64,000 nt of DNA from Salinisphaera sp002433465 (lineage in GTDB: Bacteria; Pseudomonadota; Gammaproteobacteria; Nevskiales; Salinisphaeraceae). Under the pieces are notes generated by a model. The model was not told where the DNA came from. It saw nothing but the letters and a program-made list of their open reading frames with translations, and searched no databases. How positions within the stretch are numbered: position 1 is the stretch's first letter; each line of letters starts with the position of its first letter. The stretch is taken from NCBI RefSeq assembly GCF_040361435.1, contig NZ_APNL01000008.1, positions 1 through 64,000 of the forward strand, written 5' to 3'. Shown here piece after piece: positions 39,930 through 48,838 of this stretch. Both the position numbers and the translations under genes were made by a program.

Positions 39930-40628
39930 ATGACTAGATTCGGGCTTCCAAAACATCCCCACGTTCGTGGCTTCGGTATGGCCTCGGGGCGTAGCCGCGC
40001 GCGCCTTATCGAACGCCTGCGCGAGTTGGGGATCGATAACGAAAGCGTGTTGACGGCGATGGAAACCGTGCCGCGTCACCAGTTTGTCGACGAGGCCATG
40101 AGCAGTCGTGCCTACGACGATACGGCCTTGCCGATCGGCTACGGCCAGACGATTTCGCAACCCTATATCGTCGCCCAGATGACCTCGCTGCTGATCGCCG
40201 GCGGGGTGCCCGACAACGTGCTCGAGATCGGCACCGGCAGCGGCTATCAGGCCGCCGTGCTGGCCGAGATTCTGCCCGCGGTCTATACCGTCGAACGCAT
40301 CGAGCCGCTGTATGAGCGCGCACGGCGACGCTTCGCCGAGCTTGGCTATCGCAACGTGCGCGCACGCCTGGCACGCGAGGGCATGCTGGGACTGCCCGAT
40401 TACGGGCCCTTCGCGGCGATCGTGGTCACCGCCGGCGCCGAGACGCTGCCCACCTCGCTCTACGAACAGCTTGCCGACGGCGGGCGCATGATCGTGCCGG
40501 TCGGCCCGAGCGGCGATCAGCGTCTGATCGTGGTCCGTCGCGATGGCGGCTATTTTGAACAGCAGGCGCTGGATGCGGTCAGTTTCGTACCGCTGATCGA
40601 GCAGCGCAGCGATGAACCCAGCCATTAA
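39930..40628 (+). CDS. pcm: Protein-L-isoaspartate O-methyltransferase
   Basis: Pcm, 232 residues, which methylates isoaspartyl residues with SAM to start their repair. Family motifs: TISQPYIVAQMT near 85, SAM-binding VLEIGTGSGYQAAVLA near 104, and IVVTAGAETLP near 172. The chosen start, ATG 39930, gives the usual length; ATG 39978 (MASGRSRARL) is an alternative, and the frame also stays open back into surE. The 130-nt gap from surE has no other gene. Confidence 0.95.
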   Translation: MTRFGLPKHPHVRGFGMASGRSRARLIERLRELGIDNESVLTAMETVPRHQFVDEAMSSRAYDDTALPIGYGQTISQPYIVAQMTSLLIAGGVPDNVLEIGTGSGYQAAVLAEILPAVYTVERIEPLYERARRRFAELGYRNVRARLAREGMLGLPDYGPFAAIVVTAGAETLPTSLYEQLADGGRMIVPVGPSGDQRLIVVRRDGGYFEQQALDAVSFVPLIEQRSDEPSH

Positions 40629-40653
40629 TAGCCGTTAGGGGACGTTCCCACCG

Positions 40654-41229
40654 ATGTTTCGCCGTCTTTACGACTGGGTCGTACGTGCCTCCGGCCACCG
40701 CCGGGCACCGTCGATTCTGGCACTGCTTGCGTTCGCGGAATCTTCGTTCTTTCCGATCCCGCCGGACGTGATGCTGGCGCCGATGACGCTGGCACGCCCC
40801 GAACGCGCCTGGCGCTTTGCCGCGATCACCACCGTCGCCTCGGTGCTCGGCGGTATGCTCGGCTACTGGATCGGGGCGTTGTTTCTGGACGCGTTGCTGC
40901 CCTGGCTCAAGGAGCTGGGCTATTATTCGGCCTATAGCACCGCGCGCGACTGGTTCGAAACCTACGGCTTCTGGGCGGTATTGCTGGCGGGCGTTTCGCC
41001 GATACCGTACAAGGTGTTCACCGTGGCCGCGGGCGCCGTGGCGATGCCGTTCCTGCCGTTCATGGCCGGCTCCATCGTCGGCCGCGGCGTTCGCTTTTTT
41101 CTGGTGGCCGGGCTGGTACGCTCTCTCGGACCGGTTTTCGAGCAGCGCCTGCTCAAATATATCGATTGGATCGGATGGGCTATCGTCGCCGTCATCGTTG
41201 TCGTAATCGCCGTACTGCAGCTGCGATGA
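40654..41229 (+). CDS. yqaA: YqaA-family (DedA/VTT) membrane protein
   Basis: A 191-residue VTT/DedA-superfamily membrane protein. Features: FAESSFFPIPPDVMLAPMTL near residue 30 (the E-x-x-x-P-x-P re-entrant motif), further membrane spans, the second re-entrant motif GVSPIPYKVFTVAAG near 120, and a final C-terminal span. Relatives are involved in membrane lipid flipping or proton-driven transport; no substrate is proven for YqaA. Its stop overlaps the nlpD ATG. Confidence 0.9.
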   Translation: MFRRLYDWVVRASGHRRAPSILALLAFAESSFFPIPPDVMLAPMTLARPERAWRFAAITTVASVLGGMLGYWIGALFLDALLPWLKELGYYSAYSTARDWFETYGFWAVLLAGVSPIPYKVFTVAAGAVAMPFLPFMAGSIVGRGVRFFLVAGLVRSLGPVFEQRLLKYIDWIGWAIVAVIVVVIAVLQLR

Positions 41230-42146
41230 AGCGCCTGGCACTGGTGCTGCTGGTCGCGGTCGCGCTCGCCGGCTGCTCTTTGCGCACGGCGATGCGCCCG
41301 GATACGTATACCGTACGCCGTGGCGATACCCTCTCGAAGATCGCGGCCACTTACGGCATGGACTGGCGCGACCTCGCGCGCTGGAACAACCTGCGTTCGC
41401 CTTACATAATCGAAGTAGGCCAGCAGCTGTCGCTCGACCCGTATCCGCCGCTGGATTATTCGCGTGCGAGCCGGCCCACGCGCGGCCCGCAGGCAGCCGC
41501 ACCGCCGGCGCCGAGACAGCCCCGGGTCGCGCGCGCGCCGCAGGACTCCCGTGCCGCCCAGGAGGCAGCCATCCAGGCTTCGACACCGCAGCTCACGCGT
41601 ACGATCGAGCCTTCCGGTTCGCCGTCCCGCGGTACGACACCGAGCGCGCCGCCTAGACCTGCGCCCGCGCCGGCCGAAACGGTCGCCGAGGAAGCCAACG
41701 TGGCCGCCGAGGCCGAAATCAACGAGGCAAGCCGTGAATCCGCCGCCCAGCCCACGCGTACCGGCGGGCCGACCGAGGACGGCTGGCAGTGGCCGGCCAG
41801 CGGGTCGATCATCCGCGGCTATGCGGCCCAGCGTACGCGCCAGGGCATCGATATCGGCGGTCGCGAGGGCTCGCCGGTATACGCGGCGTCCAGCGGCCGG
41901 GTTGTCTATAACGGGACCGGCCTGAAGGGCTACGGCAAGCTCATCATCATCAAGCACGATGAAGAGTATCTGTCGGCCTACGGTTTCACCCGCAACACGC
42001 GGGTATCCCAGGGCCAGGACGTAGCCGCAGGCATGCATATCGCCGACATGGGCCTGGGTCCGCAGAATCGGCCGATGCTGCATTTCGAAATCCGCCGCGA
42101 TGGCCGCCCGATCGACCCCGCAAGCGTGTTGCCGAACGCCGACTAG
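41226..42146 (+). CDS. nlpD: Amidase activator NlpD (LysM-LytM lipoprotein)
   Basis: NlpD, 306 residues, an outer-membrane lipoprotein that activates the AmiC cell-wall amidase at the septum. Lipobox LAGC is at about residue 17, with Ser at +2. A LysM domain (YTVRRGDTLSKIAATYG) lies near 30-75, then a Pro/Ala-rich linker, then a C-terminal LytM/M23 domain (residues about 200-300). The first zinc ligand is lost: the loop reads RQGIDIGG where active enzymes have HxGxD, as in other non-catalytic activators. It overlaps yqaA by 4 nt. rpoS, which normally follows, is not present. Confidence 0.96.
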   Translation: MKRLALVLLVAVALAGCSLRTAMRPDTYTVRRGDTLSKIAATYGMDWRDLARWNNLRSPYIIEVGQQLSLDPYPPLDYSRASRPTRGPQAAAPPAPRQPRVARAPQDSRAAQEAAIQASTPQLTRTIEPSGSPSRGTTPSAPPRPAPAPAETVAEEANVAAEAEINEASRESAAQPTRTGGPTEDGWQWPASGSIIRGYAAQRTRQGIDIGGREGSPVYAASSGRVVYNGTGLKGYGKLIIIKHDEEYLSAYGFTRNTRVSQGQDVAAGMHIADMGLGPQNRPMLHFEIRRDGRPIDPASVLPNAD

Positions 42147-42354
42147 CGCGGCGACCGGCAGCGCCCGATGCACCGGGCTCGTAGCGTGTGTCGAACCGCG
42201 GGTGCGGCAATATGTCCGCGGAGCGTGGTAGAAGCCGCCGCCAGGGCCGGCCGATCGGTAGTCGCCTTACCGCGATTCTGGCAAACTGCCGCGTCTTGTC
42301 TTGTTCCTCTGTATGAGTCACCGAGTCCGACACGGCTCCCGAACCCGATCGATC

Positions 42355-43566
42355 ATGTCAAATCCGTCGCCCAAATCTGAATTCGCGCGAATCAAGCGCT
42401 TGCCGCCGTATGTGTTCGGCATCATCGGCGAACTCAAGCAGGCGGCACGAGCGCGGGGTGAGGACATCATCGACTTCGGCATGGGCAATCCCGATCAGCC
42501 CACGCCGGAGCACATCGTCAAAAAGCTCACGGACGCGGCCCAGCGACCCGACACGCATCGCTATTCCGTCTCGAAGGGCGTGCCGCGCCTGCGGCTGGCC
42601 ATCTGCGACTGGTACAAGCGCAAGTTCGATGTCGATCTGGACCCGGCCAGCGAAGCGATTGTGACCATGGGCTCGAAAGAGGGGCTGGCGCATCTCATGC
42701 TCGCCATTCTCGAGCATGGCGATCAGGTGCTGGTGCCCAATCCGGCCTATCCGATCCATCCTTACGGCGCGGTGATTGCCGGCGCCGACGTGCGCCACGT
42801 ACGCATGATGCCCGACTCCGATTTCTTCGCCGAACTCGAGCGCGCGATCAAGGAGTCCTGGCCGCGGCCGAAGATGATGCTGCTCAATTTCCCGGCCAAT
42901 CCGACCACCCAGTGCGTGGAACTCGAGTTCTTCGAGCGCTGCGTGGAGATGGCGCGCGAATACGATCTGTGGATCGTGCAGGATCTGGCATACGCCGACC
43001 TATGCTTCGACGGCTACGAAGCGCCGTCGATTCTGCAGGTGCCGGGGGCCAAGGACGTGGCCGTGGAGTGCTATACGCTCTCCAAGAGCTACAACATGCC
43101 GGGCTGGCGCGTGGGCTTCATGTGCGGCAACCCGACCCTGATCGCCGCACTGGCACGCATGAAGTCGTATCTCGACTACGGCATGTTCACGCCGGTGCAG
43201 GTCGCCGCGATCGCCGCGCTCAACGGCCCGCAGGATTGCGTGACCGAAATCCGCGACATGTATCAGAAGCGCCGCGACGTGCTCTGCGACGGCCTCAACG
43301 ATATTGGCTGGCAGGTCGATCGGCCCAAGGCGACGATGTTCGTCTGGGCGCCGATCCCCGAGCCGTATCTGGAAATGGGGTCGCTGGAGTTCACCAAGAA
43401 GCTGCTGGCCGATGCCGAGGTTGCAGTCTCGCCGGGCATCGGCTTTGGCGAATACGGCGATACGCATGTGCGCTTCGGTCTGATCGAAAACGAACAGCGC
43501 ACGCGTCAGGCGCTGCGCAACATCAAGCGCATGTTCAAGCGCGACGGGCTGATCGACAGCCTGTAG
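42355..43566 (+). CDS. alaC: Alanine-synthesising aminotransferase (AlaC type)
   Basis: A 403-residue fold-type I aminotransferase of the AlaC group, which forms alanine from pyruvate and glutamate. The N-terminus FARIKRLPPYVFGIIGELK is typical of the AlaC group. The PLP lysine is in TLSKSYNMPGWRVGF near residue 243, and NFPANPTTQ and DLAYADLCFDG are other cofactor contacts. The start is the ATG of MSNPSPKSEF; no ribosome site is visible, so this could be later or leaderless. It precedes hom and thrC, a common order in gammaproteobacteria. Confidence 0.93.
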   Translation: MSNPSPKSEFARIKRLPPYVFGIIGELKQAARARGEDIIDFGMGNPDQPTPEHIVKKLTDAAQRPDTHRYSVSKGVPRLRLAICDWYKRKFDVDLDPASEAIVTMGSKEGLAHLMLAILEHGDQVLVPNPAYPIHPYGAVIAGADVRHVRMMPDSDFFAELERAIKESWPRPKMMLLNFPANPTTQCVELEFFERCVEMAREYDLWIVQDLAYADLCFDGYEAPSILQVPGAKDVAVECYTLSKSYNMPGWRVGFMCGNPTLIAALARMKSYLDYGMFTPVQVAAIAALNGPQDCVTEIRDMYQKRRDVLCDGLNDIGWQVDRPKATMFVWAPIPEPYLEMGSLEFTKKLLADAEVAVSPGIGFGEYGDTHVRFGLIENEQRTRQALRNIKRMFKRDGLIDSL

Positions 43567-43600
43567 CCGCGCTGCGCGCGAATACAACCAGGAGACGACA

Positions 43601-44914
43601 GTGCAACCGGTCAACGTGGGACTACTCGGGCTCGGCACCGTGGGTGCGGGCGCGGTCAATCTGCTCGAACGCAACGGCGTGGAAATCACCCGTCGTGCCG
43701 GGCGCGAGATTCGCGTGGTGCGCGCCGCGGTACGCAACCCCGACAAGCCGCGCGAGTGCGCGACCACCGGCATCGAGATCGGCACCGACTGCAACGCGGT
43801 GGTCACCGATCCGAATATCGACGTGGTCATCGAACTGATCGGCGGCGATACCGAGGCCTACGATCTGGTCATGGCCGCGATTGCCAACGGCAAGCACGTG
43901 GTCACCGCCAACAAGCATCTGATCGCGCTGCACGGCAACGAGATCTTCGCCGCGGCCGACGAAGCCGGGGTGGTGGTGTCCTTCGAAGCCGCGGTGGCCG
44001 GCGGCATACCCATCATCAAGGCCATGCGCGAAAGCCTGGCGGCCAACCATATCGAATGGGTGGCCGGCATCATCAACGGCACCGGCAACTTCATTCTCAG
44101 CCAGATGATCTTCGAAGATCAGAGCTTCGAGGATGCGCTGGCCGACGCCCAGCGCCTGGGTTTTGCCGAGGCTGATCCCACCTTCGACGTGGAAGGCATC
44201 GACGCGGCCCACAAGCTGGCCATCATCGGCGCCATCGCGTTCGGCATCCCGCTGTCGTTCGACAAGATCTTTACCCAGGGCATTCGCGATATCGACAGCA
44301 TGGATATCGAGTATTGCGCGGAGCTGGGCTACCGCATCAAGCATCTCGGCATTGCACGGCGCGCGGAGAAGGGCGTGGAGCTTCGTGTACACCCGACGCT
44401 GGTGTCGCAAAAGGCGTTGCTGGCCAACGTCGAAGGCGAAAAGAACGCGATCATGGTCTATGGCGACTCCGTGGGCCCGACCGTGTACTACGGCGCGGGC
44501 GCCGGCGCCGGGCCGACCGCGTCGTCGGTGGTCGCCGACCTGATCGACACCGTACGGATCATGAGCATCGACCCGAAAGGGCGGGTGCCGCATCTGGCCT
44601 TCCAGCCCGACCAGCTCACCGAAGAGCCGATCGTGGGCAGCGACGACTTCGTCTGCGGGCATTATTTCCGGGTTCAGGTCGCCGACCAGATCGGCGTCAT
44701 GGCCGAAATCACCCGTGCGCTGGCCGATCAGCAGATCGGCATCGAAGCGATCCTGCAGAAAGATCCGCCCACCGAGGAAGACGACGCCCACGTGATGATC
44801 GTCACCAAGGCAGCGCGCGAGAGCAATCTGTTGAAGGTGCTCGACCATATCCGGTCGTTGCCGTATGTGCGCGAGGGCATCGTGCACATGCGCGTGGCCC
44901 AGTTCGAAGATTAA
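43601..44914 (+). CDS. hom: Homoserine dehydrogenase
   Basis: Monofunctional homoserine dehydrogenase, 437 residues, reducing aspartate semialdehyde to homoserine, the branch point to threonine and methionine. The NAD(P)-binding GLGTVGAGAVNLL is at the N-terminus, GIINGTGNFILSQM near 165 and a catalytic Lys region follow, with a C-terminal ACT domain from about 350 for threonine feedback. It starts at GTG with CCAGGAGAC upstream. thrC follows after 16 nt. Confidence 0.97.
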   Translation: MQPVNVGLLGLGTVGAGAVNLLERNGVEITRRAGREIRVVRAAVRNPDKPRECATTGIEIGTDCNAVVTDPNIDVVIELIGGDTEAYDLVMAAIANGKHVVTANKHLIALHGNEIFAAADEAGVVVSFEAAVAGGIPIIKAMRESLAANHIEWVAGIINGTGNFILSQMIFEDQSFEDALADAQRLGFAEADPTFDVEGIDAAHKLAIIGAIAFGIPLSFDKIFTQGIRDIDSMDIEYCAELGYRIKHLGIARRAEKGVELRVHPTLVSQKALLANVEGEKNAIMVYGDSVGPTVYYGAGAGAGPTASSVVADLIDTVRIMSIDPKGRVPHLAFQPDQLTEEPIVGSDDFVCGHYFRVQVADQIGVMAEITRALADQQIGIEAILQKDPPTEEDDAHVMIVTKAARESNLLKVLDHIRSLPYVREGIVHMRVAQFED

Positions 44915-44930
44915 CGGGCCGAGCCAGCAC

Positions 44931-46319
44931 ATGAGATATATCAGCACCCGGGGCAAGGCGCCTGCGCTGAGTTTCGAAGAGGTCGTGCTCACCGGCCTCG
45001 CGAGCGACGGCGGCCTGTATGTGCCCGAGCATATGCCCACCTTTTCGCACGACGAGCTGGCGGCCATGGCTGGGCTGCCGTACAGCGAAATCGCCTTTCG
45101 GGTGATGAAGCCGTTCGTCGGCGGCGAAGTCGACGACGAGACTTTTCGTCGCCTGATCGACGAAACCTATGCCACCTTCAAGCACGACGCGGTCGTGCCG
45201 CTCAAGCAGCTGTCGCACAACCACTATCTGCTCGAGCTGTTTCATGGGCCGACGCTCGCTTTCAAGGATGTGGCCCTGCAGCTGCTGGGCCGGCTGCTCG
45301 ATCACTTCCTGGCCAAGCGCGACCAGAAAGGCGTGATCATGGGGGCGACCTCGGGCGATACCGGCTCGGCCGCGATCGAGGGCTGTCGCCACTGCGACAA
45401 TCTGGACATATTCATTCTGCATCCGCACGAGCGCGTGTCCGCGGTACAGCGGCGGCAGATGACCACGGTGCTGGCCGATAACGTCCACAACATCGCCATC
45501 GAAGGCAACTTCGACGATGCCCAGGCCATGGTCAAGGCAAGCTTCGCCGATCAGGGCTTTTTGCAGGGCACCCAGCTGATCGCGGTCAATTCCATCAACT
45601 GGGCCCGGATCATGGCCCAGATCGTGTACTACGTGGCCTCGGCGGTGGCTGTGGGCGCGCCGCACCGCGAAGTCAGCTTCTGTGTGCCTTCGGCCAACTT
45701 CGGCAACCTGTTTGCCGGTTACATGGCCAAACGCATGGGCCTGCCGGTCAAGCAGTTCGTGATCGCGACCAACGCCAACGACATCCTGCATCGCACCCTC
45801 ACCGACAACGACTTCTCCAAGACCGAGCTCAAGCCCACGCTGGCCCCGTCCATGGATATCGTCGTGTCTTCTAACTTCGAACGGCTGTTGTTCGAGGCCT
45901 ATGGTCGTGACGGACAGGCGGTGGCCGATCTGATGGCCCGTTTTGCCGATTCCCCGACGTCGCTGCACGAGGCGCCGCTGGCCGAACTGCGCAAGCTGTT
46001 CGCCAGCCATAGCGTGGACGACGACACCATTCTGGAAGTCATTCGTGAGGCCTTTGAGCATACCGGCGAGCTGCTGGACCCGCATACCGCCACCGGCTAT
46101 CGCGCGGCCCAGCGTGCCCGCGCCGACGAAACCACGCCCATGATCACCCTGGCCACCGCGCATCCTGCGAAGTTCGAGGAGGCCGTGGTCAAGGCCGGTT
46201 TCAAGGGCGCGCCGCTGCCGGACAATATGCACGACCTGATGACGCGCGAAGAGCGTTACGACGTGCTGCCGGCCGAGCTGAAGGCAGTACAGCGCTACGT
46301 GGCCGAACATCGGCACTAG
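44931..46319 (+). CDS. thrC: Threonine synthase
   Basis: ThrC, 462 residues, the PLP enzyme that turns O-phosphohomoserine into threonine. It starts MRYISTRGKAPALSFEEVVLTGLA, the E. coli-type N-terminus. The PLP lysine is in PTLAFKDVALQ, near residue 110, and TSGDTGSAAIEG binds the phosphate. The start is the ATG 16 nt after hom; there is no better upstream candidate. It forms a pathway unit with hom. Confidence 0.97.
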   Translation: MRYISTRGKAPALSFEEVVLTGLASDGGLYVPEHMPTFSHDELAAMAGLPYSEIAFRVMKPFVGGEVDDETFRRLIDETYATFKHDAVVPLKQLSHNHYLLELFHGPTLAFKDVALQLLGRLLDHFLAKRDQKGVIMGATSGDTGSAAIEGCRHCDNLDIFILHPHERVSAVQRRQMTTVLADNVHNIAIEGNFDDAQAMVKASFADQGFLQGTQLIAVNSINWARIMAQIVYYVASAVAVGAPHREVSFCVPSANFGNLFAGYMAKRMGLPVKQFVIATNANDILHRTLTDNDFSKTELKPTLAPSMDIVVSSNFERLLFEAYGRDGQAVADLMARFADSPTSLHEAPLAELRKLFASHSVDDDTILEVIREAFEHTGELLDPHTATGYRAAQRARADETTPMITLATAHPAKFEEAVVKAGFKGAPLPDNMHDLMTREERYDVLPAELKAVQRYVAEHRH

Positions 46320-46345
46320 CCAGCGGCGGCAGCGCAGTGCGCTGC

Positions 46346-48106
46346 ATGTCGTGTGGGTGCGCGGCCGTGCTTAAAAAAATCATAAATCGCGACGAACCCT
46401 CATCGGCGCGTATCGTCGAACGCCGGGCCGATATCGCGCCGGAACTGGCCGGCGTTGGCCCGCCGCTGTTGCAGCGCCTGTACGCAGGCCGCGGCGTACG
46501 CACGGCGGACGAACTCGACTACGGCCTGAAAGGCCTGCCGCATTTTTCCGGCCTGCGCGGTATCGATACGGCGAGCGAACTGGTCGACATGACCATGCAG
46601 GGCGGCCATCGCATTGTGGTGGTGGGCGATTTCGATGCCGACGGGGCCACCAGCACGGCGCTGGTCTGCGACGCCCTCGAAGCGATGGGTGCGTCACGCG
46701 TATCCTATTTTCTGCCGCATCGCGCGCGCCACGGCTACGGGCTGTCGCCCGCGGTCGTGGAAGCCATCGGCGCGGGCGCGCCGGGCGATTTGATCATTAC
46801 CGTCGATAACGGCATTGCCAGCATCGCCGGTGTGGCGGCGGCCCAGCGGACCGGGTGGCGGGTACTCGTCTGCGATCATCATCTGCCGGGCGACACGTTG
46901 CCCGACGCCGAGGCGATCGTGAATCCCAATCAGCCGGGCTGCGAATTCGTCGGCAAGGCACTCGCCGGCGTGGGCGTGGCTTTTTACCTGATGGCCGCGG
47001 TACGTGCGCGCGTGGCGCGTAACGAACCGGAGCGCGCATTGCCGCGGCTGAGCGATTATCTGGATCTGGTGGCGATCGGCACCGTCGCCGACGTTGTACG
47101 CCTGGATCATCTCAACCGCATGCTGGTCAGCCAGGGGCTGCGGCGCATTCGTAGTGGCCTGGCCCGGCCCGGCATCGCGGCGCTGATCGAGGTCGCCGGG
47201 CGTGATGCCACCCGCCTGAACGCGGCCGATATCGGCTTTGCGGTGGGCCCGCGCCTGAACGCGGCGGGTCGACTCGAAGACATGTCGATCGGGGTGGCCT
47301 GTCTGCGGGCGAGGGACGCCGCCAGTGCCCGTGCGACCGCGGGGGAGCTGGCCGCCATCAACCGTCAGCGTCAGAGCGTGCAGCGGCGTATGCAGGGCGA
47401 GGCCGACGCCGCCCTGGAAGCGCTCGAGCGCAGTCCGGCAGAGCGTGCGGCGCTGGTGGTACACAGCGACGATTGGCATGAAGGCATCGTCGGATTGATC
47501 GCATCCAGGCTGCGCGAGCGCCACGGCCGGCCGGTGGTCGCATTTGCGCCGGGTGCGAACGGCCGGCTCAAGGGCTCGGCGCGCTCGATTACCGGACTGC
47601 ATATTCGCGATACGTTGGCGGCCGTCGATGCCCGCCACCCGGGTCTGATCGACCAGTTCGGCGGCCATGCCCAGGCCGCCGGGCTGGTGCTTTCGCCGGA
47701 CGCGGTGGACGCGTTCGAGCAGGCGCTCGAAGCGACCGTGGCACAGCGGCTGACGCCGGACATGCTCAGCCCCGATATCGTTACCGATGGATCGCTAGGC
47801 GCAGCAGAACTCGATCTGGAAACCGCGAAGCTGCTGGAGGCGAGCGGTCCCTGGGGCAACGGTTTCGAGGAACCGCTCTTTCACGGCCTGTTCGAAGTCG
47901 TATCGCAGCGCATTGTCGGCGAACGCCATCTCAAGCTCGAAGTGCGGCATCCACAGGCCGACCACAGCATCGAAGCGATGGTCTTCAATCAGGCCGATCT
48001 ACTGGAAACGGGGACGATCTATCGACTGGTGTATCGGTTGGCGGTCAACGTCTTCCGCGAGCGCATGAGCGCCAATCTGATCGTCAACGCGATTCGTGCG
48101 GATTGA
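46346..48106 (+). CDS. recJ: Single-stranded-DNA-specific exonuclease RecJ
   Basis: RecJ, about 586 residues, a 5'-3' ssDNA exonuclease of recombination and mismatch repair. DHH-family motifs: VVVGDFDADGATSTAL near 92, ITVDNGIAS near 150, VCDHHLPG near 175, and DHHA1 motif GGHAQAAGL near 435. An OB-fold region is C-terminal. The start is uncertain: GTG 46337, ATG 46346 and GTG 46367 are in frame, none with a clear ribosome site. It lies 26 nt after thrC and ends near the convergent membrane-protein gene. Confidence 0.95.
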   Translation: MSCGCAAVLKKIINRDEPSSARIVERRADIAPELAGVGPPLLQRLYAGRGVRTADELDYGLKGLPHFSGLRGIDTASELVDMTMQGGHRIVVVGDFDADGATSTALVCDALEAMGASRVSYFLPHRARHGYGLSPAVVEAIGAGAPGDLIITVDNGIASIAGVAAAQRTGWRVLVCDHHLPGDTLPDAEAIVNPNQPGCEFVGKALAGVGVAFYLMAAVRARVARNEPERALPRLSDYLDLVAIGTVADVVRLDHLNRMLVSQGLRRIRSGLARPGIAALIEVAGRDATRLNAADIGFAVGPRLNAAGRLEDMSIGVACLRARDAASARATAGELAAINRQRQSVQRRMQGEADAALEALERSPAERAALVVHSDDWHEGIVGLIASRLRERHGRPVVAFAPGANGRLKGSARSITGLHIRDTLAAVDARHPGLIDQFGGHAQAAGLVLSPDAVDAFEQALEATVAQRLTPDMLSPDIVTDGSLGAAELDLETAKLLEASGPWGNGFEEPLFHGLFEVVSQRIVGERHLKLEVRHPQADHSIEAMVFNQADLLETGTIYRLVYRLAVNVFRERMSANLIVNAIRAD

Positions 48107-48131
48107 CCGGCGCCACGCGCTAGCCGCGGGC

Positions 48132-48419
48132 CTAGAGACGCGCCAGCAGCTGCAGTTGGAAAACGAACATGAGCGCGGGCACGCCGATGAGGATGGCGAG
48201 CCAGATGAGTATCTGGTCCGAAAAGCGATCAAGAAGCCAGAAGTAGGCCGCAGCCAAGATGAAGGCGACCACACTCTGGATAAGGGCTGCGATCAGCCCG
48301 GCATCCTGTAGAGCGATGCCGGTAACGAAGGCGAAAAGGCCCCATAGCCCGGCGAACAAGAAGGGCCGCCCGAACTGGCTGGCCGTCCAGCCGAGAAAGA
48401 TCAGTACGAGTACGCCCAT
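48132..48419 (-). CDS. Small hydrophobic membrane protein, unknown
   Basis: A 95-residue protein that I do not recognise. It is mostly hydrophobic with about three to four membrane segments (near residues 3-14, 20-38, 42-62, 68-90) and few charges. It lies 58 nt downstream of the Rieske gene at the end of the suf run and may be cotranscribed; nothing in it suggests a role in Fe-S assembly. A GC-rich inverted repeat in the gap could separate it from the operon. Confidence 0.65.
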   Translation of the reverse strand: MGVLVLIFLGWTASQFGRPFLFAGLWGLFAFVTGIALQDAGLIAALIQSVVAFILAAAYFWLLDRFSDQILIWLAILIGVPALMFVFQLQLLARL

Positions 48420-48477
48420 GACCTGTTGCCCCCGGTAAGCTCGGCCAGATGCCGGCGCCGGGCGCCAGCGGCCGCTC

Positions 48478-48798
48478 TCAGTCGAAACGATCGTCGCAGA
48501 CCTGGACCATACCGTCTTCTATGCGCACCGGAAAGGCGTGAACATCCTCGTAGGCGGGCGGTGTGAGCGCCTTGCCGTTCTTGATACAGAACCGGGCACC
48601 GTGGCGCGGGCAGATGATTTCATAGCCCTCGACCTCGCCGCTGGCGAGCTCGCCGCCGTCGTGGGTACACATGTCCTCGATGGCGTAATAGCTGCCTTCG
48701 CGATAAAACACGGCCACCATCACGTCGTCCACGTCGACGACACGACACTGGCCTTCCTTGAGTTCGCCGTCCTTGGCGACATTCACCCAATCGGTCAT
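48478..48798 (-). CDS. Rieske [2Fe-2S] ferredoxin
   Basis: A 106-residue soluble Rieske protein of the dioxygenase-ferredoxin (NirD/BphF-like) type. Cluster ligands are Cys44 and His46 (CTHDGG) and Cys63 and His66 (CPRHGARF). It has no signal or membrane anchor, unlike the Rieske subunit of the bc1 complex. It lies 40 nt after sufS and is probably cotranscribed. Rieske-like ferredoxins occur in other suf clusters; an electron-donor role in cluster assembly is inference. Confidence 0.92.
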   Translation of the reverse strand: MTDWVNVAKDGELKEGQCRVVDVDDVMVAVFYREGSYYAIEDMCTHDGGELASGEVEGYEIICPRHGARFCIKNGKALTPPAYEDVHAFPVRIEDGMVQVCDDRFD

Positions 48799-48838
48799 GG
48801 TTCGCTCTCGTTACTGCTTGTTCGGTCGGTCGTATGTA

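Noticed and set aside
43622..45067. 481-codon antisense frame over hom and thrC
   Set aside because: His/Asp/Gly-rich composition typical of antisense readings; hom and thrC are intact.
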